Source of the DNA: PVC group bacterium
Lineage (GTDB): Bacteria; Verrucomicrobiota; Kiritimatiellia; CAIKKV01; CAITUY01
Direction of reading: 5' to 3'
DNA length: 60,812 nucleotides
Assembly (NCBI GenBank): GCA_945890715.1
Contig: CAMDCX010000007.1
Span: forward strand, 1-60,812
Of this stretch, positions 46,555 through 57,035 are shown piece by piece; position 1 is the stretch's first letter, and each line of letters starts with the position of its first letter. A model generated the notes under the pieces. It worked only from the letters and a program-made list of their open reading frames with translations. It made no database searches and was not told the origin of the DNA. Position numbers and translations under genes: made by a program.

Positions 46555-47166
46555 ATGGCGGAAATGAATCTTCCAAATAAGATCACGGTCGGGCGCATTG
46601 GCCTGACATTTGTGATGGTCGGCTTCCTGACCTCAGGCGTCCCTTATGGCAAGACCCTGGCGTTGATTACCTTTGGGTTGGCCGGGCTGTCGGACTGGCT
46701 GGATGGGATGCTGGCGCGTCGGCTGGGAAAGATCACGATCTTCGGTCAGCTCATGGATCCGTTGGCGGATAAGATTCTGGTTTGTGCCGCGTTTGTCAGT
46801 TTCGCGGCCATCTCAGTGGTGCCCGCCTGGATTGTCATCACGATCATCAGCCGCGAGTTTGTGGTCACCGGGTTGAGGCTCCTGGCAAGCCAGCAGGGGA
46901 AAGTTCTGCCGGCCGGTCCCTGGGGCAAGCACAAGATGATCTGGCAGACCATCACGATTGTCGTCATCATGCTGGGGGTTGCCTTGCAGGAGGAACTCCT
47001 GCCCGCTTTTCTGTCGGCGGCCGACCATGTCCGGTTTATGCTCGAATTCGAGGTATATTTCATCACGGCGACACTGTTTCTGACCCATCTGGTGGCGGCG
47101 TTGACCGCGATCTCCGGGGTGATTTATCTCTGGGATGGGCGGGATTTATATATGGAGCATACCTAA
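46555..47166 (+). CDS. pgsA: CDP-diacylglycerol--glycerol-3-phosphate 3-phosphatidyltransferase
   Basis: LSDWLDGMLARRLGKITIFGQLMDPLADK (CDP-alcohol phosphotransferase motif). Confidence 0.92.
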   Translation: MAEMNLPNKITVGRIGLTFVMVGFLTSGVPYGKTLALITFGLAGLSDWLDGMLARRLGKITIFGQLMDPLADKILVCAAFVSFAAISVVPAWIVITIISREFVVTGLRLLASQQGKVLPAGPWGKHKMIWQTITIVVIMLGVALQEELLPAFLSAADHVRFMLEFEVYFITATLFLTHLVAALTAISGVIYLWDGRDLYMEHT

Positions 47167-47703
47167 ATGGCACAGGACTGGAATATCAAGTCACGATCAA
47201 CGGCCTGTGCGGGATGCCAGGCGGGGTTTACGGACGGGCAGCCTTATCACACCCGGCTCGTTTTTCAGGAGCATGATTATTCGCGCGGGGATTATTGCGA
47301 AGCCTGCTGGGCTCCGGAAATGGCCGCCAATCCCGGCTACAGCTCGTGGAAGGGGTATTTCAAAATGCCCTCCGCCGAGCCGGATCGGCGGATCAAGAAG
47401 GAAACGGCCGAGACACTGCTCCGGGAATTAATCGAGACGGCGGATGCTTCCAAGACCAGCGTCATTTATATCCTGGCCGTCATGCTGGAGCGGCAACGCG
47501 TTCTGGTGGAGCGTGAGATTAAAACTTTGGAAGACGGATCTCGCGTGGTGATCTACGAGCACAAGAAGACGGCGGAAACCTTCGCCATTACCGATCCCAA
47601 GTTGAAGCTGACCGAGCTGGATGCCGTGCAGCAGGATATTATGGCGTTGTTGACTGGGCAGGAACCGGGAGAGATTCCGGTAGCGGAGCCATGTTCGACC
47701 TGA
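47167..47703 (+). CDS. Conserved hypothetical with two CxxC pairs
   Basis: CAGC...CEAC arrangement; start adjacent to pgsA stop. Confidence 0.65.
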   Translation: MAQDWNIKSRSTACAGCQAGFTDGQPYHTRLVFQEHDYSRGDYCEACWAPEMAANPGYSSWKGYFKMPSAEPDRRIKKETAETLLRELIETADASKTSVIYILAVMLERQRVLVEREIKTLEDGSRVVIYEHKKTAETFAITDPKLKLTELDAVQQDIMALLTGQEPGEIPVAEPCST

Positions 47704-49247
47704 AGATCATCAACGGGATGGTGCTGGACGGCGCGGGAAGTCCGGCGATCCGGACGGACATCGGGATTGTCGGGGATCGCATTACGGCTCTCGGTGATCT
47801 CGGCAAGGTCGAGGCTCGAAAGACTCTTGATGCTGAAGCCCGGATGGTCTGTCCCGGTTTCATCGATACCCATTCCCATTCCGATGCCTATCTCCTGATT
47901 GAGCCCTCGGCGCCGAGTAAAGTGTATCAAGGAGTGACGACGGAGGTGATTGGTAACTGCGGGGCTTCAGCGGCGCCGCGGCTGGGTGAGGCGCGCATGC
48001 CCTCGGATTGGCAGACGCATACTTATCCCGGGTCATGGAACACACAGGCCGAATACCGGAAGTTGCTGGAACAGGTCAAGCCAGCCGTCAATGTGGTTTC
48101 CCTGATCGGTCATAATGTCCTGAGAGCCTCGGTGATGGGCTATGCGGGACGAACTGCCACGGCGGATGAACGGGCCGCCATGGAACGACTGTTGGAGCAG
48201 AGTCTGGACGAAGGCGGGCGGGGGTTGAGCTCCGGCCTGATTTATCCCCCCGGCATGTATGCGACGACGGAAGAAATCACAGCGCTGGCTCGAGTGGTGA
48301 AGCGAAAAGACGGAATTTACACCTCCCACATGCGGAGTGAAAGCAGTCGGTTGATTGAGGCGCTTGAGGAAACGATTGATGTGGGGAGGGCGACCGGGGT
48401 TCGCGTGCAGGTGTCGCACCTGAAGACGTCGGGGTCGGGAAACTGGCATTTGATTGATGCGGCACTCCAGACCATCGAACGAGCCCGCCATGAGGGAATT
48501 CCGGTGGCGGCGGACCGGTATCCCTACCTCTCCTCCTGTACTGAACTGGATGTTATTTTCCCGGATTGGGCTACGGAAGGCGGGCGTGATGCTGAACTAG
48601 CCCGGTTGCGAGAGCCGGCCACCCGCGCCCGGCTGCGGGCCGAGTTGATTGGGAATCGTTCCGAACGGTCCTGGGGCAGCATTACCATCGGATCCACAAG
48701 CGAAGACAACGCGAGGTTTCGCGGGCTGCCCCTTGAGGAGGTGGCGGAACGCCTGGGGATGGAACCGGTCGATGCCGCGCTGTTTCTGATCGAGACCGAT
48801 GCCCTGATGACTAGTGCCTTTTTTCAGGGCATGTGCGAGGATAACCTGTGGAAAATTCTAGCCCAACCGTGGGTCATGATCGGATCCGATGCGTCCCTGC
48901 GGGCGCCCCGGGGGCCGCTGAGTCATGATTATCCCCATCCTCGTGCGTACGGCACATTCCCGAAAATTCTCCGTGCGGCGATCGATGGAAAGACGGTTTC
49001 GCTGTCGACGGCCGTGATGAAGATGACGTCTTTGCCGGCCGGCCATTTCGGCCTCTCCGCCCGCGGTGAAATCAGGGTGGGCTATGGCGCCGATATCACG
49101 ATCTTTGATCCTCAGTCCATCCGTGACGAAGCCTCCTACAGTGACCCGCACCGGTTATCGACGGGGATTTCCCATGTTCTGGTGAATGGGACGCCGATCC
49201 TGGAAGACAGTCGACTTACGGGGCAGCGCTCCGGCCAATGGTTGTGA
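47691..49247 (+). CDS. N-acyl-D-amino-acid deacylase/D-aminoacylase (amidohydrolase)
   Basis: VCPGFIDTHSHSD; VTTEVIGNCGASAAP; VSHLKTSG; MIGSDASLRAPRGPLSHDYPHPRAYGTFPKIL. Confidence 0.9.
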   Translation: MFDLKIINGMVLDGAGSPAIRTDIGIVGDRITALGDLGKVEARKTLDAEARMVCPGFIDTHSHSDAYLLIEPSAPSKVYQGVTTEVIGNCGASAAPRLGEARMPSDWQTHTYPGSWNTQAEYRKLLEQVKPAVNVVSLIGHNVLRASVMGYAGRTATADERAAMERLLEQSLDEGGRGLSSGLIYPPGMYATTEEITALARVVKRKDGIYTSHMRSESSRLIEALEETIDVGRATGVRVQVSHLKTSGSGNWHLIDAALQTIERARHEGIPVAADRYPYLSSCTELDVIFPDWATEGGRDAELARLREPATRARLRAELIGNRSERSWGSITIGSTSEDNARFRGLPLEEVAERLGMEPVDAALFLIETDALMTSAFFQGMCEDNLWKILAQPWVMIGSDASLRAPRGPLSHDYPHPRAYGTFPKILRAAIDGKTVSLSTAVMKMTSLPAGHFGLSARGEIRVGYGADITIFDPQSIRDEASYSDPHRLSTGISHVLVNGTPILEDSRLTGQRSGQWL

Positions 49248-49265
49248 GCCGCCCCCGGGCAAGCC

Positions 49266-52196
49266 TCATGACGCATTCTTAATGGTCTTCGCGGCATCCA
49301 AGGCGTTTCGGATCGCATCGGCGATCTGTCGAAGGACGATGGGCTTCATAAGGACCTCATGAATGCCTTCCGTCAGGAGATCCTGATCGGATACTGTCTT
49401 GCTGAAGCCGGTGCAGAGCAGGGCTGGAATATCGCGCCGGATCGCGTGCATTTCCCGAACCATTTCCATGCCGGTTATCCCTGGCATGATTTGGTCGGTA
49501 ATGATGAGATCGAACCGGTTGGGTTCCTGCTTGAAGATGGCCAGGGCATCCTTGGCCCGCGCGGCGGTCGTCACCTGATACCCAAGCGAGGCGAGCATCT
49601 GGCTTGCCATGGCGACAATGCCGGGCTCGTCATCCACAAACATAATCGATTCGGAGCCCCGCGGCAGGGGATCGTTTGAGGTGGCGACTTGTTCCGCTGC
49701 CTGTTCAATGAGGGGTAGGAAGAGGTGGAACGTTGTGCCCTTGCCGACTTCGCTTTCCACGGTGATGATACCCTGCATGGAGGTGATGATGCCGTGTACC
49801 ACCGACAACCCCATACCGGTGCCTTCTCCGCTCCGCTTAGTCGTGAAAAAGGGCTCAAAAATCCGCTCCATGACGGCGCGTTCCATGCCATGTCCGGTAT
49901 CGCGAATCGTGATTTCCAGGTAGGCTCCGAATCGCAGTCGAGCCAGCGCTCCCCGTGTCCGGCTGTCCACGTTAACCGGATGCATGCCGACTTCCAGGAC
50001 GCCTCCCTTGTCTTTCATGGCGTGGAGTGAGTTGGTGCACAGGTTCATAATCACCTGGTGCATCTGGGTGGGATCGGCTTTCACAATGTCCCGCTCAATC
50101 TGGATCTGGGTGTGCAATTCGATGAGGGGCGGAATGGAGCCCCGGAGCAACTGGATGACTTCCTTGACCAGGGGAATCAGGCGGATGGGTTTTACCTCGT
50201 GTTCCGTCTGGCGGCTGAAGGTCAGGATTTGTTTAACCAGCTCCTTGGCTCGATGGCTGGCCTTGAGGACTTCTTCAAGATTGGGCTGAATGGGGTCATC
50301 GGGCCCGGCGGTCAGCATGGCCATTTCGGTATAGCCGATGATGGGGGTGAGGATATTATTGAAGTCATGCGCGATGCCGCCTGCCAGAGTGCCGATGGCT
50401 TCCATTTTCTGGGCCTGGCGAAGCATCCGCTCATGCTGGTGAAGCGTTTCCTCGGCACGGCGATGTTCGGTAATATCCTGGATTTGGATCATAAACCCTT
50501 TGGGTTTGAAATCCGAATTTAAACCCAGGTTTGTGACCAGAACGTCAAAATAACTTTTCCCTGTCCGGGTGGACGGGTACCGGGTTTCGCGTTTTACGGC
50601 GTCGAAGTCGGTGACATTTTCATAACGGACGGTTCCTCCCTTCGAGATCGTCGTCTGGGATTCCGGAGACAGGTTTTCGGAATCCAACAGCCGGGTAGCG
50701 GAAAAAACGGAGCGTTCGCTTAATCCGAACATGGCCATGGCGGCCTGATTGACCTCAGTCAATTCGCGGGTGGGACTGTACAAGGCGACGCCGATGGGTG
50801 AGCGCGAGAAGAAATCAGAGAAGCGCTGTTCACTTTCCTTGAGTGCCATCTGGGCCTTCCGGCGGGTGGTGATGTCGTGCAGGTGATAATAGATGATGGG
50901 TTTCCCCTCATGGTCGAGGATACGGAGGGTGACCTCAAAGGGCTTTTCCTCACCGCTCTTGGTGCGAAAGGACAGTTCAGTGGTAAGGGCGGCGGGCGGT
51001 CCGGGATCCGGCGATGCATCCGGCAGGCGGGCGTCCTTCCATTTTGACAGCATTTTGGCATAACGGGGGGCGCCACCTCCTTCGGAATTAATTTCGACAT
51101 CTCGAGGAGACAGTGCCAGCAGTTCTTCGCGGCTGAAGCCCAGGCGCATACAGGCGGTTTCGTTGACTTCCAGGAATTTACCCGGAAGGCCTTTCGCATC
51201 CACGCCGTGAATGAGGATGGCATCGGGAGTGTTGTTCAACAGGGCGCGGTACCAGTTCTTGTTGGCCTCGGCCGCCTCTTCGCGGCGAAGATGGTCATCC
51301 ACGGTTTTCAATAATTGACGGTTTGCGGCGGTCACTTTTTCAATGTGTTGTTTGCATTGATTCGACCTTCGGCGGATGATTCCGGCCAGAAGCCCGCCCC
51401 CGAGTAGGACAGCCAGGAGAAACAGGCTGACCTTTGTCATGAAAGAGAGAGGCTCCTGATACCCCGTCCATTGGAAGAGAGTCTGGTAATAGCGGGATTT
51501 CTTGTTGTGTTTGAGGGAGGTGAGTTCCTCTTCAAGTTTAAGGAGAAGGTGACGGTTGGTGTCGCGCGCCACGGAAAAATGAAAATTCACCGGGCCCGTG
51601 CTCATGAGACTGGCGACCAGCCCGTATTGGTCACAATTTTTTGCACTGTAGAAGTGATCGATCAGTCCGCCATCCGCGCGTTTACCCTGAACGGCCTGAA
51701 ACACTTCGGAATAACTTCGCATTTCCAGAAACTGGCATTTTGTTCGAGCGTCCCGGAGGGTTTCCTGAAAAAGGAGGTAATGGATGTCGTCGCGAACCAC
51801 GGCGATCGTTTTTCCGTTCAAATCCTTAAGGGATGAGAACCGACGATGGGGGTGGGCAATGATTTGGGCATGGGAGGTGAGGATGGCGCTCGGCCCATAG
51901 TCTAACTTGTCAGAACCGGCGAGAGGGAGCGGCGTCGGAACGACCAGGTCGACTTCGCCCTTTGTGAGTTTATTGATGATGGAGAGGCGGGAATCCACCT
52001 GGTAGACAAGCTTCCAGCCGGTACGAGTCGCCATATCCTCGAGCAAGTCGATACAAAGCCCCGTCGGCTTTGTTTGATTCTTGTCCAGAGTGGTTAGCGG
52101 GGGTTGCAGGGTCACTCCCACCCGGATCGTTTGGGCGGAAATCGACAGCCCTGCAAACAAGGTCAAGATCAGAAAGAATAACGCTCTTTTTCTCAT
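49266..52196 (-). CDS. Hybrid sensor histidine kinase: periplasmic SBP_bac_3 sensor, TM, PAS x2, HisKA, HATPase, receiver
   Basis: [85 protein letters not shown]. Confidence 0.9.
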   Translation of the reverse strand: MRKRALFFLILTLFAGLSISAQTIRVGVTLQPPLTTLDKNQTKPTGLCIDLLEDMATRTGWKLVYQVDSRLSIINKLTKGEVDLVVPTPLPLAGSDKLDYGPSAILTSHAQIIAHPHRRFSSLKDLNGKTIAVVRDDIHYLLFQETLRDARTKCQFLEMRSYSEVFQAVQGKRADGGLIDHFYSAKNCDQYGLVASLMSTGPVNFHFSVARDTNRHLLLKLEEELTSLKHNKKSRYYQTLFQWTGYQEPLSFMTKVSLFLLAVLLGGGLLAGIIRRRSNQCKQHIEKVTAANRQLLKTVDDHLRREEAAEANKNWYRALLNNTPDAILIHGVDAKGLPGKFLEVNETACMRLGFSREELLALSPRDVEINSEGGGAPRYAKMLSKWKDARLPDASPDPGPPAALTTELSFRTKSGEEKPFEVTLRILDHEGKPIIYYHLHDITTRRKAQMALKESEQRFSDFFSRSPIGVALYSPTRELTEVNQAAMAMFGLSERSVFSATRLLDSENLSPESQTTISKGGTVRYENVTDFDAVKRETRYPSTRTGKSYFDVLVTNLGLNSDFKPKGFMIQIQDITEHRRAEETLHQHERMLRQAQKMEAIGTLAGGIAHDFNNILTPIIGYTEMAMLTAGPDDPIQPNLEEVLKASHRAKELVKQILTFSRQTEHEVKPIRLIPLVKEVIQLLRGSIPPLIELHTQIQIERDIVKADPTQMHQVIMNLCTNSLHAMKDKGGVLEVGMHPVNVDSRTRGALARLRFGAYLEITIRDTGHGMERAVMERIFEPFFTTKRSGEGTGMGLSVVHGIITSMQGIITVESEVGKGTTFHLFLPLIEQAAEQVATSNDPLPRGSESIMFVDDEPGIVAMASQMLASLGYQVTTAARAKDALAIFKQEPNRFDLIITDQIMPGITGMEMVREMHAIRRDIPALLCTGFSKTVSDQDLLTEGIHEVLMKPIVLRQIADAIRNALDAAKTIKNAS

Positions 52197-52264
52197 GGAT
52201 CTACAAGCTAACGTCCGTAAATTAAAACATAATGGGGAAGAAAGTGGAACCAGTAAAGAAAGGG

Positions 52265-53071
52265 TTAGCACCCTTCAAGCTGGGCGATGGCCCGCTTCAT
52301 ACATTTCCCGTCGATGGACCAGGTTCCCGCGACATATCCCGCCAGAAGGGCATTGTCGCAAACGGCATTGATCAGGCGCGGGATTCCTCCTGAATAGCGA
52401 TGGGCGAGGTGAAGAGCCTTGCTTTCAAAAACAAGGCGTTCCCCGGCTCCGGCGGTTTTCAGCCGGTGCGCGACATAGGCCCCAATTTCGCTTTCGTCGA
52501 GCGGCCCGAGGTGATATCGAACCGTGATCCGTTGCCGCAATTGACGCAGGGTATCGTCGTTCAGTTTGTCAGCCAGTTCAGGTTGCCCGATGAGGACGAT
52601 CTGGATCAGTTTCTGGTGGGTTGTCTCGAGGTTGGAGAGCAGCCGTATCTGTTCCATAAGTTTCAGGGAAAGATTCTGGGACTCGTCAATCAGCAGGGCA
52701 ACATTCTCCTTGGCTTCCATTTTGGCCAGCAGGAAGGTGTTGAGGGTCTGGATCAGGGTGAGCATGTCTTTGCCTGTCGTCTTAAGTCCGAAATCCTGAA
52801 GGATGGCCCGGATCAGTTGGGCTTCAGTCAGGCAGGGATTGAGAATCAGGGCCGTTTGGACATTCTGGCCGAGTTCCGCGAGGACGGCGCGGCAAAGTGT
52901 GGTTTTCCCGGAGCCGATTTCGCCGGTAAGTTGAATGAACCCCTTGCGTTCCCGGATGCCATACATGATGTGATTATGGGCCTCCCGGTGTTGACGGGAC
53001 ATGAACAGGTAGTGGGGATCCGGCGTGATGTTGAAGGGCGCTTCCTTGAGCTTGAAAAAATCGAGGTACAT
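52265..53071 (-). CDS. ExeA/GspA-like AAA ATPase
   Basis: MYLDFFKLKEAPFNITPDPHYLFMSRQHREAHNHIMYGI; LTGEIGSGKTTLCRAVL; LLIDESQNL. Confidence 0.9.
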   Translation of the reverse strand: MYLDFFKLKEAPFNITPDPHYLFMSRQHREAHNHIMYGIRERKGFIQLTGEIGSGKTTLCRAVLAELGQNVQTALILNPCLTEAQLIRAILQDFGLKTTGKDMLTLIQTLNTFLLAKMEAKENVALLIDESQNLSLKLMEQIRLLSNLETTHQKLIQIVLIGQPELADKLNDDTLRQLRQRITVRYHLGPLDESEIGAYVAHRLKTAGAGERLVFESKALHLAHRYSGGIPRLINAVCDNALLAGYVAGTWSIDGKCMKRAIAQLEGC

Positions 53072-53072
53072 A

Positions 53073-54848
53073 TCAGGGATATCCCGCCTCTCCGGCGAAA
53101 GTCCAGGTTGATCGGGTGTCGCGGGTGAGGGGCAGGTTCAGTAGCAGGGCCCGGACCAATTCAAGGGGAATGGCGCCTTCAGAAAGCACGGCGTCATGGA
53201 AGGCTTGATTCGTCATTTTTCCTGAAATCACCAGTTCGTGATGAAGAGCTTCCAGTTGAAGGGCGCCCACTGTGTAGGAGGCGGGGTAGAGGGGCGGAAA
53301 GTTATCGCCGATGAAACGCCGGACTTCAGCCGTGGCGCCGAGCCGTTCATGTCCGACGCGAGTGACGAGAAAATCGACCATTTGGGAGGGCGTCATTGTG
53401 CCGAGATGGAATTGGAGGGCCACCACCACACGGGCGGCCCGGTTGATTCGCCAGAAGAGCATTCCGAGCCGGTCTTCCGGAGTGGTGGCCCACCCCAGAT
53501 CCCAGAAGCGCCGTTCGCCGTAGAGTGCCCAGCCCTCGACATAAAAAGGGGTGCTGAAGAGCGCGCGGTGGGGGTGATTGCGGCTTGCCACGAATCGCTG
53601 GAGATGGTGGCCGGGGATGAGTTCATGGGGGGTAACGGTGCGCATGAAGTGACGGTTATTGCCGCGCATGGTCATGAGTTTATCCTCATGATTCATGTCG
53701 TTACGGGCATAGGCAATCATCATGGCCTGCCCGTTGTAGGCGGCGTAGGGAATGGTTTTCAGGGTTTCCGGCGGCATCATGGTCAGGCGCCAGGTCTCCT
53801 CGCACAGGGGGGGGATTGTCACCAATTTGTGGTCTTTGCAGAAACGGATGGCGTTCAGAGCCGTTTCACGGATCAGGGAATCCTGAGCGCCGGGAGCCAC
53901 AAAATCCGACTTCACCCGGGTCAGGGCGGATTTCCAGTCATCACCGCATCCCATGGCCCGGGCCTCTGATGTCATGGCCTTTTCACACCAGGCCATTTCT
54001 TTTTCGGCGAGGGACAGGAGTGCCGGGGCGTCATAGGGCAGGAATTCACGACGGAGGGCGGCGGCCACTGCGGCCTGGCCAACAGGCTGGCCGACAAGAG
54101 GATCCTCGTCTTTGCCCTTGATGCCAGCCGCATTTTCACGAAGCACCTTGATGTAGTCCTCCAGTGCTTTGTCGGCATCTTCGTAGGGTTGTTTCAGCCA
54201 CCAGGAAAATTCCGGGCGGAATCCATCGTAAAACGTAAACCATGATTTCAGGGTTCCCCGGAGGAGCGTGGCTGATGTCGCGGCTTTGTTGGCGAGGGCG
54301 GCGGTGACTTTGAGAGGGGTGCTGGTGAGTGAATGGGCGCTGTTAGAGGGGGCGGAATTCAAACCCAGTTCGATGCGGGTTTTGAGGTCCTTGAGTTGCT
54401 TGGCAAGCTCGCTTACTTGAGAGGCCACGGCGCGGCTGTCGAGAGGCGTGCCCTCCCATCGAGCCTGTTCCAGGGTGTAGAGGATTTTCCTGAAGGGGAG
54501 GAGAGAATCCATTTCAGCCCATTGTTTTCGCTCAAAGGCGATGTCATCGAGTCCGCATTCCAGTTCATTCCGGAGGAGGATGAAGTCCACTTTTCCGGAG
54601 GGGGGAAGCGAATCGAAATCCACGGTACGGCTCCGGGCCAACCACTGGGTGTACAGGGAATTGAGGCGATCAAACCGTATATCGACTCCGGGCAGATCCG
54701 TGGCGTTTAAGACATCCTGCCGGTCGGCGGCAAATTGATGGATCAACCGGGGCAGGACGGGATCCGTGTGGGGTTCGGCCGCTGACGCGGTTTGTGCGGC
54801 GAGACAAAGGGCTGTCGCGATCAATAAGGGAAAACAGGCTTGTTTCAT
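53073..54848 (-). CDS. DUF885-family protein (putative metallopeptidase)
   Basis: TPHELIPGHHLQRFVASRN (HExxxHH-like), FYVEGWALYGERRFWDLG. Confidence 0.85.
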   Translation of the reverse strand: MKQACFPLLIATALCLAAQTASAAEPHTDPVLPRLIHQFAADRQDVLNATDLPGVDIRFDRLNSLYTQWLARSRTVDFDSLPPSGKVDFILLRNELECGLDDIAFERKQWAEMDSLLPFRKILYTLEQARWEGTPLDSRAVASQVSELAKQLKDLKTRIELGLNSAPSNSAHSLTSTPLKVTAALANKAATSATLLRGTLKSWFTFYDGFRPEFSWWLKQPYEDADKALEDYIKVLRENAAGIKGKDEDPLVGQPVGQAAVAAALRREFLPYDAPALLSLAEKEMAWCEKAMTSEARAMGCGDDWKSALTRVKSDFVAPGAQDSLIRETALNAIRFCKDHKLVTIPPLCEETWRLTMMPPETLKTIPYAAYNGQAMMIAYARNDMNHEDKLMTMRGNNRHFMRTVTPHELIPGHHLQRFVASRNHPHRALFSTPFYVEGWALYGERRFWDLGWATTPEDRLGMLFWRINRAARVVVALQFHLGTMTPSQMVDFLVTRVGHERLGATAEVRRFIGDNFPPLYPASYTVGALQLEALHHELVISGKMTNQAFHDAVLSEGAIPLELVRALLLNLPLTRDTRSTWTFAGEAGYP

Positions 54849-54896
54849 GGTCTTGTCCGAGTCTTTCGTTTTCGACGGGATCAGTCGAGTCTAAAG

Positions 54897-55673
54897 TCAA
54901 GGGTTGATCATCGGCGGGCTGAGCCATTTTTGTTCGAGGACATCGAGGGAGGGGGCGTCCTGGGGGTAGGCGGCGGCGAGGGCGGCGGGAAGATCCTTGC
55001 CATCCCGGAGGGCCCGGCAGAAAGCCCCGAAGGCGTCTCCTCCGTAGGTTTTGATCAGGAACCCAACCACGCTGGCCGATTGGGCATAAAAAAGAGTCAC
55101 CCGTTCCCGGTCAGTATCCCGTCGGATATCCAGGTTAAACAGGGTTTTGAGGGGAAATCGACGGGACATCAGGCGGCCGGATGCCGGGGACTTGCGGCCC
55201 CCCTGAACCCATTCGGAAAATCCTTCTGTGAGCCAGAGGGGAACGCGGGATTCTCCGATGAAATCGGAGAGGATCAGGTGGGCCAGTTCATGGGGAAGCA
55301 GGGTGGAGAGGAAGCCTTCGCCACTCTGGTGGTAACTGGCGATTTCGTGGCGTTGCGGGCTGGCCCGGCCGGCCGCCCAAGCCGGGGCGTCACAAGCTTC
55401 TGAAAAGGCTTCAGCAGTGGGGTAGATCAGGATTTTGACCCGGTTGTCCCACAGCCAGAAATTCTGATAGCGCGTGTAGCCGAGATCGGCGGCGATGGTG
55501 GAGTAATAGGATTCAGCGCGTTCTGAAACGGTTTTGGCGAGGGAGTCGTCGCCGATATGCATGACGATAAAATGGGTGGAGCTGACCTTTTGCCAGGCCG
55601 GGGTATTGGCGGCAGGGGAGTGGCTGGCGGAGAATGCCAGAATGCCGGTGAGGATAAGAAAGCGTCCATTCAC
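54897..55673 (-). CDS. Peptidase MA-like secreted protein
   Basis: LPHELAHLILSDFIGESRVPLWLTEGFSEW (HELxH...E). Confidence 0.82.
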   Translation of the reverse strand: MNGRFLILTGILAFSASHSPAANTPAWQKVSSTHFIVMHIGDDSLAKTVSERAESYYSTIAADLGYTRYQNFWLWDNRVKILIYPTAEAFSEACDAPAWAAGRASPQRHEIASYHQSGEGFLSTLLPHELAHLILSDFIGESRVPLWLTEGFSEWVQGGRKSPASGRLMSRRFPLKTLFNLDIRRDTDRERVTLFYAQSASVVGFLIKTYGGDAFGAFCRALRDGKDLPAALAAAYPQDAPSLDVLEQKWLSPPMINP

Positions 55674-55712
55674 GGCTGGATAGTGTTGCGGATAGCCGAG
55701 GGAAGGCGAGAA

Positions 55713-55746
55713 AAAAAAGACCGGCCTGAGGGGGCCGGTCTTTTTG
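55713..55746 (-). terminator. Rho-independent terminator, hairpin AAAAAGACCGGCC...GGCCGGTCTTTTT
   Basis: GC-rich stem flanked by A/T runs on both sides, just 3' of the beta-barrel gene. Confidence 0.85.
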
Positions 55747-55763
55747 GTTTGTGGAGGCTGTGT

Positions 55764-56552
55764 TTAGAACACGTAGGAGGCCTTGAGGCTTCCGGCCACG
55801 AACTCATTATCCTTGTAGAGTCCGGACGCTCCATCCTTGATATCGCCATCCGGCAGGGTGGTGAACTGTACCCCCGGGGTGATGGTGAGTTGTTTCGTAA
55901 CCGGAATGCTGAGCGTGGCGCCGACATTCGCATCGTTCAGCGCGCTCTCGTCCACGCCGAAATAGAAGGCGTTGTATTCGGCGGTGGCCGCACCCAGCGA
56001 GGCGAAGAGCGCCAGAGTGGCTTTCTCCGTGATGCTGTGGCTGTACGCGAGAGACAGCAGGCCGTAGACTCCGTCGGCCTCGTCGAAGTCATAATAGACG
56101 CTCAACGAGGGGACAACCGGCAGGGTGGGCAGGCCAATGGAGGCATAGACTTCGCGGGTGTTCGCGAAGGGGGTATTCGGGAACGAATACTCAATCAAGC
56201 CTGCTCCCAGCGCCACGGCGCCCACGGTCTTCGAGTAGCTGAATGTCAGATCAAGTTCTGAAAAATCCGGAGCGTCCTCGGTCACGGCATCCGTGAGGTT
56301 CAAGTTTCCCCATGTATTGATGGTGAAGGCCCCCTTGCCGAGGGTAAATGAGGGCTGGAGTACCGCCGCATCATTCATCACCTGGCCGCGCCAGACATAT
56401 CCGTTCAATACGGTGGCCTCCGCCAACGCAGTGGCCGGCACCGGGTCTTCGGCCAGGGCGGAGAGGGCTCCCCCCAATATCGCTGTGGACATAAGGCAAC
56501 CCAGGCTGCTGTTCAGTAACCGTCTCATCATTCTGTTTTTATTCATATTCAT
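55764..56552 (-). CDS. Outer-membrane beta-barrel (TIGR02001/gcw_chp-like)
   Basis: Signal peptide; alternating beta-strand pattern ending KASYVF; adjacent to glnK-amt. Confidence 0.75.
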   Translation of the reverse strand: MNMNKNRMMRRLLNSSLGCLMSTAILGGALSALAEDPVPATALAEATVLNGYVWRGQVMNDAAVLQPSFTLGKGAFTINTWGNLNLTDAVTEDAPDFSELDLTFSYSKTVGAVALGAGLIEYSFPNTPFANTREVYASIGLPTLPVVPSLSVYYDFDEADGVYGLLSLAYSHSITEKATLALFASLGAATAEYNAFYFGVDESALNDANVGATLSIPVTKQLTITPGVQFTTLPDGDIKDGASGLYKDNEFVAGSLKASYVF

Positions 56553-56653
56553 GACTGTTTCCTTTGTTTTGTTCTGTTCTGTTTTCCAACTTGCTTCGAG
56601 TATTGCCCGGGTGGCGGCGTCCCGTTTGGGGCCGCCACCTGGGACGAATTTCA

Positions 56654-56995
56654 TTATCCAATCGCTTCGTGACCTGTTTCACCCGTTCGGATGCGAATGC
56701 ACTGTTGCAGATCGAGGACAAAGATCTTTCCGTCCCCGACTTCGCCGGTCCGCGCGGCTCCGGTGATGGCCTCGATGGCCGGCTTGACATAATCGTCATT
56801 TACGGCGATTTCGAGTTTCATCTTTTTCAGCAGGGTCCCGGCCTCCTTATGGCTCCGGTAGACCTGGGCGATCCCGCCCTGGCGGCCGCGCCCCATTACG
56901 CTGGAGGCGGTAACCAGGTGGACTTTGCTTGCCGTGAGCCGTTCCAGGACTTCATCCATCCGGTCGGGCTGTATGATTGCTACGATGTATTTCAT
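56654..56995 (-). CDS. glnK: P-II nitrogen regulatory protein
   Basis: MKYIVAIIQPDRMDEVLERL; T-loop GRGRQGGIAQVYR; TGEVGDGKIFVLDLQQCIRIRTGE. Confidence 0.93.
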   Translation of the reverse strand: MKYIVAIIQPDRMDEVLERLTASKVHLVTASSVMGRGRQGGIAQVYRSHKEAGTLLKKMKLEIAVNDDYVKPAIEAITGAARTGEVGDGKIFVLDLQQCIRIRTGETGHEAIG

Positions 56996-57035
56996 TTTAT
57001 TTCTCCTTCACTTCGTCGTTATGTTGGTTGTTTCC